The notes under the pieces: model-generated
Databases searched by the model: none
What the model was told of the DNA's origin: nothing
Seen by the model: only the letters and a program-made list of their open reading frames with translations
In this document: positions 1 through 8,400 of the stretch, piece after piece
Layout of the letters: each line of letters starts with the position of its first letter
Numbering within the stretch: position 1 is the first letter of the stretch
NCBI GenBank assembly: GCA_050181465.1
Contig: JBFXDD010000007.1
Location: forward strand, 116,280-180,279
DNA from: JACRLW01 sp050181465
Lineage (GTDB): Bacteria > Planctomycetota > UBA1135 > UBA2386
Direction of reading: 5' to 3'
DNA: 64,000 bases
Position numbers and translations under genes: made by a program

Positions 1-671
1 AGCGGCTGCTTCGTGTCCTCGATCTTCTCTTTGAATTCCTCGTCCTTCGTGGCGCCGGCGTCCTTCTCCTTCTGCCACTCCTCTTTCTTGCGTTCGAAGT
101 CGGCTTTGGTGCGGGCGGCATCGTCGAGCACGCGGCGGAGTTCGCGGATCTTGGCGACGACATTCCCTTCGCTGCCGCCGAGCGACATCTTGAGACCGCT
201 CTCGGCGCGCAGGGTCATCTCCTCGACGGTGCGGCCGACGTAGCGTGCGATCAGTCCACGTCCGGCGACGAGCGTGTTGTTGCCCGGCATCACATTGGCG
301 ATCGCGACACCGTTGCGCAGGCCGTCTTCGAACGCGAGCGACGACGGGTCGAGCGCATCGGCGACCGTGAGGAACGGCACGTTCTGCATGCGCTCGTTGT
401 TGCCGCCGCCCAGGCCGTCTTCGCTGTGCGCGAGGATCCACGTCGGCAGGACGACCTTGTCCTTCGCGTCGATCACCTTGGCGTTCCAGGGCACTTCGAC
501 GTCCGTGCCGATCGCCTCGATCCGGCCGTCCTGGATCAGGATCACCGCGTTGTCGAGCGGTGCACCGTCCAGCGTGTGGACCTTGGCGGCGCGAATCGCG
601 ACGAGGTCCTGTGCCGCGAGAGTCAAAGGAAGGGACACGCTCGCGAGCGTGCAGAGGAGGGCTCTCTTCAT
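1..671 (-). CDS. Secreted amidohydrolase-like protein, C-terminus off the window
   Basis: The gene reads from an ATG at 671 and is still open at base 1, so only the first 223 residues are present. The N-terminus MKRALLCTLASVSLPLTLAAQ is a signal peptide. The next part (V-A-I-R-A-A-K-V-H-T, then a 'GRIEAIG' strand) matches the N-terminal beta-sandwich of imidazolonepropionase-type amidohydrolases. At the spot where these enzymes have a metal-binding HxH after a PG(L/F)xD strand, this protein reads LPTWILAHSEDGLG, with only one His. Near residues 180-223 it carries a charged, probably helical insert rich in K/E/D. It is the fourth of four like-oriented paralogues (to 4397) and is probably co-transcribed with them. 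A role as an active hydrolase is doubtful. Confidence 0.8.
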   Translation of the reverse strand, partial: MKRALLCTLASVSLPLTLAAQDLVAIRAAKVHTLDGAPLDNAVILIQDGRIEAIGTDVEVPWNAKVIDAKDKVVLPTWILAHSEDGLGGGNNERMQNVPFLTVADALDPSSLAFEDGLRNGVAIANVMPGNNTLVAGRGLIARYVGRTVEEMTLRAESGLKMSLGGSEGNVVAKIRELRRVLDDAARTKADFERKKEEWQKEKDAGATKDEEFKEKIEDTKQP

Positions 672-744
672 CGTTCCGGACAGGGGGAAATGTGACCTGG
701 AGGTTTGGACCAAGAATGCTCGGGTTGGCTCGGACTGCAATCGA

Positions 745-1971
745 TCACTCGCCGACCACTTGGCGGCCGCCGACCCAGACCGCGACCACGGTCGAGGTGG
801 GATCGAAGGGATCGCCGCTCCAGCGGACCACGTCCGCATCGAGACCGGCGCGCAGCGCGCCGACCCGATCACCGACACCGCAGAGGTTCGCCGGATCGGC
901 GCTGATCGCGCGCAGTGCGCGATCGGGGCGAAGGCCGTGACGCACCGCGAACATCGCCTCGCGTGCAAGATCCATGCTGCCCGCGTCGGCACCGGTGCAG
1001 ATGGCGAACGGAACCCCGCGATCCGCGAGCAACTTGGCGGTGGCGAATCGCACGTCGCTGCCGTCGTTGCCGTCGATCCGTGACGGTGCCGACAGCAACA
1101 CCGGCGTACCGGTCGCGACGAGTTCCTCGATCACGCTCCACGCTTCGGTGCCTTCGTCGAGGATCGTCTTGTAGCCGAACTCCTCGGCGAGCCGGAGCGC
1201 CGTGCGGATGTCGTGCTCGGCGCGCGCGGTGGTGTGCACCATCAGCTCGCCGCGCAGTGCGCGATTGAGGACTTCCAGGTCCGGATCGGGCTCGGCGGGC
1301 GGAGCGTTCGGGATCGTCTTCTGCTCGTTGTAGGCCTTCGCGCGGTAGAAAGCCTGGCGGGTTTCCCACACCACACCCATGCGCGTGGTCGGGCGCCGGT
1401 AATACATCCCGGCGGGCGTTCCGCCGCGAATCGCGCGATTGCCGGCGGACGGCTCACCACCCATCGTCAGGCGCAAACCGGATTCATCGCGGACCACCAT
1501 GGTGCCGACCGTGTCGCCGTGGGTCTTCACGACCGCGCCGATGCCGCCGATCACGTTGCGATTGCCGGGGCTCACCTGAACCGTGGTGACGCCTTGTTCG
1601 AGTGCGCGTCGCAGCCGCTTGTCGGCTGGGTCGAGTGCATCGAGAACACGGATGGCGGCGGTGATCTCATCGCCTTGCTCATTCACGTCGCCGCGAATCC
1701 CGAGTTGCGTCGAGGCGTCGACGAGCCCTGGGGTCAGCACGCTGCCTTTGCAGTCGATGACCACGGCGCCCTCAGGGATCGTCGTCTCGGCGCCGCCGAG
1801 AGCGGCGATTCGACCGCCCTGCATGACCACGATGCCGCCCTCGAAGGTCTGCCCGTCACCGCTGTGGACTTTGGCCCCGCGCAACACGGTCACCTTGTCT
1901 TGCGCGTACAGGCCCTCCGGAGTCAGAACGACCGCGAGCGCGACGATGCCGAAGATTCGAGTTGCGATCAT
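745..1971 (-). CDS. Secreted amidohydrolase-like protein lacking HxH
   Basis: This 408-residue protein has an amidohydrolase/imidazolonepropionase-like layout: signal peptide (MIATRIFGIVALAVVLTP...YAQ), a small beta-domain with 'GRIAALGGAE', the strand TPGLVDASTQLG, then a TIM-barrel-like body and the typical C-terminal 'GLDADVVRWSGDPFDPTSTV'. The ATG at 1971 is chosen because an AAGGAGA Shine-Dalgarno lies upstream and it overlaps the stop of the upstream gene (TGATG), which suggests translational coupling. The usual metal ligands D-x-H-x-H are replaced by DASTQ. The later region that normally reads HAHxxxD is VHTTARAEHD. It therefore has the family fold but probably no canonical binuclear site. 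The substrate is unknown. Confidence 0.8.
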   Translation of the reverse strand: MIATRIFGIVALAVVLTPEGLYAQDKVTVLRGAKVHSGDGQTFEGGIVVMQGGRIAALGGAETTIPEGAVVIDCKGSVLTPGLVDASTQLGIRGDVNEQGDEITAAIRVLDALDPADKRLRRALEQGVTTVQVSPGNRNVIGGIGAVVKTHGDTVGTMVVRDESGLRLTMGGEPSAGNRAIRGGTPAGMYYRRPTTRMGVVWETRQAFYRAKAYNEQKTIPNAPPAEPDPDLEVLNRALRGELMVHTTARAEHDIRTALRLAEEFGYKTILDEGTEAWSVIEELVATGTPVLLSAPSRIDGNDGSDVRFATAKLLADRGVPFAICTGADAGSMDLAREAMFAVRHGLRPDRALRAISADPANLCGVGDRVGALRAGLDADVVRWSGDPFDPTSTVVAVWVGGRQVVGE

Positions 1972-3140
1972 CAGTTGGTCTCCTTCTTTGCGGTGTCGCT
2001 CGTTGCCGTGTGACGCGGTTCGCCGTTCACCCACACCGTCGACAATCGCGACGTCGGATCGATCGGATCGCCTTGAAACACCGTGAAGTCGGCGTCGTGG
2101 CCGACGCGCAGAGTGCCGACGCGCTCACCGAATCCGGCGAGTTCCGCGGGCATGCGGGTGATCGCGTCGAGTGCGCGCTCGCGGGACACGCCGTGCTTGA
2201 CCGCGAGCGCGGCGCTGCGGCGCAGCTCCGCACCGCTGTTGCCGAGGAAAGCGAAGCGCACGCCGGCGGTGTCCAATGCGCGCGCGGCGGCGAGTTGTTC
2301 GGGCTTGCTGTCCCAGTCCAGGGCGCGCAGCGCGACCGCGACGCCGGCCTCGCGCAGCTGATCGACGCACTTGTCGGTCTCGGCGACGTCGAGCAGCAGG
2401 GGAACGAAGCCCGACTGCTTGCCGAGTTCGAGCGCGGCGAGGATCTCCGCATGAGCGCTGGCGTGGATCGCGATTCGTCGGCTGCCGTCGAGCACCTCGC
2501 GGAGCACCAGGTGCGCCGCCGACTCGCCGCGCAGCGGGTTCTTGGCGTCGGCGAAGCCGTCGCGGATCAGCTCCGCAGCACCCATGCGCGAGGTCGGATA
2601 ACGCTCGCGGGACAGCGACTGCGGCACGATCGCCATCTTCAGGTAACCCTCTCGTTCGGCGACGACGCCGCGATCGCCGCGCGACTTCACGAGCGCGGCG
2701 ATGCCGCCAAAGGTGTTGTCGGAGGCCGGCGCGAGGACGACCGAAGTGATGCCGCTACGCACGCGCAATGGCAGCGCGCGGTCGAATGGATCGAAGGCGT
2801 CGGCAGCACGAAGGTCGGCAGTGAACGCGTCGATGCGTTCGTTGAGCTGTCCGGCCAGCTCGAGCTGGTCATGCAGTGCGACGAAGCCCGGCACGATGAC
2901 GGTCTCCTTGCCGAACTTGGTACGCGAGTTCGCCTGGCCGATGAGCGCCGCGTTCACCTCGCGACCGACCGCGATCACCTTCCCGCCACGGATCGCCAGC
3001 TTGGCGAGTTCTCCGTCGAGTTCTTCTCCCGGTGCGAGGATCAGGCGACCGCCTTCGACGACGGCGATCGGCGCTTCCTGCGCGGCCAAGGTCGGCGCGA
3101 CGAAGAGGAGCACCGCTAGAGAGGTCGGGTTGAGCTTCAT
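1971..3140 (-). CDS. Secreted amidohydrolase-like protein lacking HxH
   Basis: This 389-residue paralogue begins with the signal peptide MKLNPTSLAVLLFVAPTLAAQ. It has the amidohydrolase composite domain (GGRLILAPGEELDGELAKL, GGKVIAVG) and the C-terminal 'VGHDADFTVFQGDPIDPTSR' typical of the family. The strand that normally ends in DxHxH reads VPGFVALHDQLEL here, so the HxH pair is lost. IAIHASAHAEI sits where a mid-barrel His is normally found. Its TGA overlaps the ATG of the downstream paralogue by one base, and the next gene upstream is 46 bp away, so the set reads as an operon. It is probably periplasmic or paryphoplasmic. Whether it has catalytic activity is open. Confidence 0.8.
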   Translation of the reverse strand: MKLNPTSLAVLLFVAPTLAAQEAPIAVVEGGRLILAPGEELDGELAKLAIRGGKVIAVGREVNAALIGQANSRTKFGKETVIVPGFVALHDQLELAGQLNERIDAFTADLRAADAFDPFDRALPLRVRSGITSVVLAPASDNTFGGIAALVKSRGDRGVVAEREGYLKMAIVPQSLSRERYPTSRMGAAELIRDGFADAKNPLRGESAAHLVLREVLDGSRRIAIHASAHAEILAALELGKQSGFVPLLLDVAETDKCVDQLREAGVAVALRALDWDSKPEQLAAARALDTAGVRFAFLGNSGAELRRSAALAVKHGVSRERALDAITRMPAELAGFGERVGTLRVGHDADFTVFQGDPIDPTSRLSTVWVNGEPRHTATSDTAKKETN

Positions 3141-3186
3141 GTCGGACGATGCGAGACGGGATGAAGGGTCGTGACGGCAGCGCGCG

Positions 3187-4397
3187 TCAGCGCGCCGCAT
3201 GCGCGATCTCGCCGCGTGAGTAGACGCGGAGGATCCGACACTCGGGGGCGAAGAGGGGTGCCGTGGTCAGGAGCACGTCGGCGAGCTTGCCCGCTTCGAG
3301 CGAGCCGCAGTGGTCGCCGACCCCGAGGATGGCCGCGGCGTCGCGAGTGATCGCGCGGAGTGCACGGTCGGCGGCCACGCCGGCGCCGACGGCCTCGCCC
3401 GCGATCTGCGGCAGATGGCGCGCGCGCGCGACGGCCGCCGACCCGATGGCGATCGGCACGCCATGATCGGCGAGCGCGACGGCGATCGGGGCTGTCGGCG
3501 TGTCGCCGAACGCCGCACTCGGCGGCAGCGGCAGTGGCTCGGCGCCGAGGACGATGACCGGGATGCCCGCGTCGGCGATCGCCTCGACCGCTCCCGCGGC
3601 GTTCGCCGCCACTTCGAACACCATCTTCGCGATGCCGTGCTCGCGGGCGAGTTCGAGCGCGCGCTCGACTTCTTCGGGCTGGTCGATCTCGACGAACAGC
3701 GTGCGCTTGCCGTCGCGAANNNNNNNNNNNNNNNNNNNNNNNNNNNNNNNNNNNNNNNNNNNNNNNNNNNNNNNNNNNNNNNNNNNNNNNNNNNNNNNNN
3801 NNNNNNNNNNNNNNNNNNNCCGGGGAATGCGGTGGGGTCGCCGGCGCCGAGATGGACGAGAGCACCTTTGCCGCGCCAGGGCGAGGGGTTGCGGCTGCTC
3901 ACGTAGGCGGTCGTGATGCCGTGTTCGACGAGCTTGCGGCTCACCTCGTCGTGCCAGTCCAAGGCCAGGGCCATCTCGCCGCCCGCATCACCGATGCCGT
4001 CGCCGCCCCGCGGTCGGCAGGCGCTCGAGAGCGCATCGACGAGTCCAGGGTACGCGTGGGCGTCGGGGTGGTCGTGGATCGTCGCGCCGTCTGGGATGGT
4101 CACCTGATCGACCGGACCGACTGCCACGATCTGCTCGCCGCGGATGATGATCACGCCGGGGCCGAGGTCGGCGGCTGGCTTCGCCTCGGTGACCGGGTGC
4201 AAGTGGCCGACGCGGATCGCGATCGCAGGCGGCAGCGGCTCCGGCTTCGCCACCGGCTCCGGCTTCGCCACCGGCTTGGCAGAATCCGTCGGGGTCGGCT
4301 CGGTCTGTGCGGCAGCGAGCGTCGTCAGGAGGAGCAGCGCGAGCGGCGTCCTGGCCAGAGGGCAGGTTCGCGGCCCGTTCGTCGCGGAGTCCGTCAT
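3187..4397 (-). CDS. Secreted amidohydrolase-like protein interrupted by assembly gap
   Basis: The first gene of the four-paralogue cluster starts at the ATG at 4397 (MTDSATNGPRTCPLARTP, then LALLLLTTLAAAQ signal peptide). A Pro/Lys/Glu-rich linker with two copies of 'KPEPVAKPEP' follows, then the family strands GEQIVAVG and HAYPGLVDALSSACR. The last replaces the expected DxHxH. The coding region runs into a 100-N gap (3720-3819). On the far side the family sequence resumes in a different frame (...MVFEVAANAAGAVEAIADAG... to GKLADVLLTTAPLFAPE, stop at 3187), so the true gap length is not 100 bases. Full length is probably about 400 residues. This is most likely an intact gene with a sequencing gap rather than a pseudogene. 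Confidence 0.7.
3720..3819. other. Assembly gap of 100 N
   Basis: Exactly 100 N bases lie within an amidohydrolase-like gene. The round number and the frame change across it indicate a placeholder of unknown true length. Confidence 0.98.
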
Positions 4398-4666
4398 GAT
4401 CGTGCGAGGTGGTCGACCGGCGAGGCCGACCGACGAGCGGGTTGCTGAGGGAGCGGACCGAGGAGGGCTTCGGCGCCGCGGGGGGGCCCCTTCTACGGCG
4501 AAGGTCGCGGCTCTGCCAGCGGCGAAGATGATGGCGGGAGGCTGGGACGAATCGGGTACCGGCTCGCCGGATGCACCGATCCCGCCGCGGTCGGAGCGCG
4601 GCAGCCGTCCACCCCGATCCACGGCGAGTTGCATGGGAGGCGCCGCCCGACTCTTCTCGATAGTTC

Positions 4667-5464
4667 ATGACCGCCTACCGCATCGCACTCGCCAACTTGG
4701 CGGTACCCCGATCTCCCGCGGAGTCGCTACAGGCGGCCGTCGATGCGGTCGGCGACGCAGGACGCGCAGGGGCTCGGATCGTCTGCTTCCCCGAGTGCTT
4801 CGTGCCCGGGTACCGATGGCCGGGGCAAGCTGCGCCGCCGCCGGACCCGCGATTCTTGGAGCAGGCGGTGCGCGAAGTGGGCCGTGCCGCGAAGGCGGCT
4901 CGCATCGCGGTCCTGCTCGGGACCGAGCGTGTCGCACCGGGTGGACTCCAGATCTCGGTGGCGGTCTTCGGTCCGAACGGCGAGATCCTGGGCTGGCAGG
5001 ACAAGAATCAGCTCGACCCTTCCGAAGAGCCGATCTACCCCGCACGCGGCACGGACCGGCATGTGTTCACGGTCGATGCGCTCACGTTCGGCATCGTCAT
5101 TTGTCACGAGGGTTGGCGTTACCCTGAGACGGTTCGGTGGGCGGCCCGCCGCGGCGCGCGAGTCGTATTCCACCCGCATGCGCATATCGCCGAGCCCGGC
5201 GCATATCGGCCGACCCATTTCGCCGATCCCGCGAACAGCTTTCACGAGAAGGCCATGCTCTGTCGCGCGGCGGAGAACACGTGTTATTTCGCATCGGTGA
5301 ATTGCGCGAGCGATGGGTCCGGCACGACTTCGGCGATCGCGGCTCCCGACGGCTCGCTCATTTGCCACCAGCCCTATGGCGTGGCCGGTCTCTTGATCGC
5401 GGATCTCGACCTGGGAGCAGCCACCGGCCTGCTCGCCTCTCGGTTGCGTACTTCGCCGCTCTGA
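4667..5464 (+). CDS. Carbon-nitrogen hydrolase (nitrilase superfamily amidase)
   Basis: This 265-residue protein shows the complete nitrilase-superfamily triad: Glu43 in VCFPECFVPGY, Lys113 in WQDKNQLDPSE and Cys146 in GIVICHEGWRYPE. Its length equals a single-domain CN hydrolase with no ligase or acyltransferase extension. It should be a cytoplasmic thiol amidase or carbamoylase hydrolysing a C-N bond with a Cys-acyl intermediate. The sequence alone does not tell the substrate. The gene is divergent from the amidohydrolase-like cluster (269 bp between starts) and convergent with the large TPR gene 10 bp downstream, so it is probably monocistronic. Confidence 0.88.
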   Translation: MTAYRIALANLAVPRSPAESLQAAVDAVGDAGRAGARIVCFPECFVPGYRWPGQAAPPPDPRFLEQAVREVGRAAKAARIAVLLGTERVAPGGLQISVAVFGPNGEILGWQDKNQLDPSEEPIYPARGTDRHVFTVDALTFGIVICHEGWRYPETVRWAARRGARVVFHPHAHIAEPGAYRPTHFADPANSFHEKAMLCRAAENTCYFASVNCASDGSGTTSAIAAPDGSLICHQPYGVAGLLIADLDLGAATGLLASRLRTSPL

Positions 5465-5474
5465 GGCCGTCCGC

Positions 5475-8400
5475 TCACTCCGAATATCCCAGCCATTTGC
5501 GAAGTCGCCGACGGATTGCACCGCCGCCGAGCAGCCAGGTCGCGATGCTGGGATACAGCGTCCATATTTCTTTGGCGCGGAGTTCCTCACCGTCGAGCGA
5601 GCTCGGTTGTCGACGCCTCGCATCGGCTTCGGTCGCGAGCAGTTCAGGAAGCTGTGCGCGCACGATCGTCGCGCGCTCGGTGCGCGATGTGGCGACACGC
5701 AACGACGCGACCAGTCGCTGAGACAGCCATCGCGCTCGCTCGGCAACGAGCTCGCGCGACGGCAACCGAGGATCGGATCGCCATGCGGAATCTCGTCCGG
5801 TGGCCAAGTCGGTCTCACGCAGGAATCGCTCGAACCACCAACTGCTGTGGTCGTGTGGGAGATCGGCGAGCGCGTATCTGCACACCGCTGCGAGCTCCTC
5901 CCATCGTTCCAGTTGTCGCTGGGCACTCGCCAGGTTCGCGAGCATCCAGCCTTCGAGGCCGGGACGGCGATAGTCGCTCCCCAGCAGTTTGGTGAGGATG
6001 GGTGCGGTCGCTCGACCGGAGAGCGCATAGGCCAGGTCTCCCCACGCACTCGCCGTCGACACCGGTGACGTGAAGTGACGGTCGGCCAGTTCGCCGAGTT
6101 GTCTCGTCGCGAAGCGGTCGCGGTGGTTTGCCAGAAGAGCGGCTCCGCGGGTCTCCGCTGCACCCTTGTCCAGGACCTCCCACAGTCGAGCGAACTGAGC
6201 TCGGAACTTCGCGGTCTCACCGAGCAAGGCATGCAGGTGCAGCAGATTCACCGCCACAGCGGGAGATCGAACTTCGGCGAAGTCGCCACGAACGCTCGCG
6301 AGTCGGCGGTCATCGACCTCTCGAAGCGCCGTCGCGACAGCATCGAGGTCGTCGCAATCGACTTCGCTCCGACCGAGCAACTCGCGAAGAGCAGCCTCCG
6401 GCACATCGCCGCGCTTGCACTTGGCGGCCGCGCGTGCCACCAGCGTCAACTGCCAACTCGGGAGTTCGCGGACGTCACCCTGCGCGAGGAGTTCGATCAC
6501 CTCGTCGGGTCGATCCTGTTCGAGCAGGTGGTCGGCGAGACGACGCCGGGTCCAGTCGTGACCCGGTGACTTCTCGAGCGCCTTGCGCAGCGCAGCTTCG
6601 CCTTCGGCGGAGCGCTCGAGGCCGAAGAGTGCAAGGGCGCGGTAGTTGTGCCCGGCGGCACCGTCGCGGATGGCCGCGGGTGCCGCGGCCACCGCGTCGA
6701 GCAGCGCATCGAAACGACGATCGCGACCAAGCCACTTCCACAGCGTGTCCCAGCCGGGTCCGTGATCCGGATGGCGGCCGAGCACGTTTCGTTGCTCAGC
6801 GATGGCGTCGTCGAGCCGCCCCTCCCGAAAGGCGATCTGAGCTTCGACCTCGGCGAGTTCCGCGCGATCGCCGAGCGACTCGATGCCGCGTCTCGCCACT
6901 TCGCGCGCGCGGTCGAACCGCCGCATCTCGAGCAGCCCCTGCAGCAACTCGCTTCTAGCTTCGCCCAGCCGCGGGTCGATCCGCAGAGCGGCTTCGAGTT
7001 CCGCCAGCTTCTCCTCGTGTCGTCCGGCGAGCCCCAACGCCTGCGCTCGACCGAGGCGTCCGGCCGGCCAATACGGAGTTGCGCGCACGATCTCATCGGC
7101 GAGTGCGACGGCATCGTCGTGGCGGCCCAAGTGTGCGAGCCAGCCGATCGCGGTACGAATCGCCCACGTGTAGCTGCGATCGAGTTCGATGGCGCGACGG
7201 ACTGCAGCGATCGCATCCTCGTGCCGATCGAGGCTCCATTGAGCGTCGGCGAGGTAACCCCACAGCATCGCACTGCCTGGGGCATGGTCGATCCCACGTC
7301 GGTAGACGTCGATGGCAGCACCGAGATCTCCGTGTCGTTCGAAGCTCTCACCGAGTTCGATCCACAGCGCGGGTGCCGAGGGATGCGAGCGCAGGAGGGC
7401 TTCCAGCGTCGTTCGCTGCTCGTGGACCTGGCCGTCGATCGCCAGGCAGCGGGTGTGGAGACGACCGCAGTCGAGGTCGTTCGGTCGCTCCGCGTGCAGC
7501 ACGGCGGCTGCGGCCAGCGCCGCCTTCGGGTCTTCGTCCACCAGGAGTCGAGTGCTCTCGACTCGGAGGTCCTCGGCATCTGGGAAGCGCGCGAGGAAGC
7601 GATCCATCAACGGTCGGACGTGGGCGGCTCCGTGCGCGTCGCGCACCTTGTCGAGCAGCGACGTCAGTTCGCGCCCGGTCGGCGGCCGATGCCCGTTCAG
7701 CCATCGATCGATGGTCGCGTCGAGGATGCGCTGTGCGCTCGTCGGATCGGCCGCGTAGCCGAGCGCCGAGTGCAAGGCGCTCAGGTGATACGGACTCAGC
7801 TCGAGAGCGCGTTCGGCGGAACGTGCTGCTGCATCGACGTCGCCGAGGGCCCCTTCGGTACGAGCACGCCCATTCCAGTAAGCCGCGGAGTCGTTCAGTG
7901 AAGACTCGAGTTCTCGATAATGCGCCATCGCGTCGTCGAGGCGCCCCGCGAGCTGGAGATGCCAGGCGAACTCGGCGCGCGCTTCCGGCAGTCCACCGCG
8001 AGCGAGCATCACCTTCTCCTGCAGCGCGAGTGCGTGGTCACGGTCCTCGATCTCGTGCAGGAAGTCGGCGATCTCACCCAGGAGGAGGGGGTCGTGCTCC
8101 GCGAGCTTCACGGCACTCTCGGCAGCCTCGATCGCCGCCGCCCGTCCCCGTAGATCGAGGATCGCCTTCTGCCGGTAGCGATGGATGATCGGCCACCGCG
8201 GATTCGCAGCATGCGCTCGCTCGATGGCTGCCAGTGCCTCCTCGCCGTTTCCACGGCGCCGCTCAAGACGATGTCGGGCGAGCCAGCGTTCGTCCTCGCC
8301 CCCCCGATCGCCGATCGTCGCCAGCGCGAGTGCCGCCTCGTCGAGCCGTCCGGCGTCGAGCAGTGCATCGAAGCGATCGAAGTGCAGCAGCACGTCGTCG

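Noticed and set aside
1962..3119. Long plus-strand open frame opposite the amidohydrolase-like gene
   Set aside because: High GC gives long antisense frames; the minus strand has signal peptides, Shine-Dalgarno and family motifs, and the plus frame has none.
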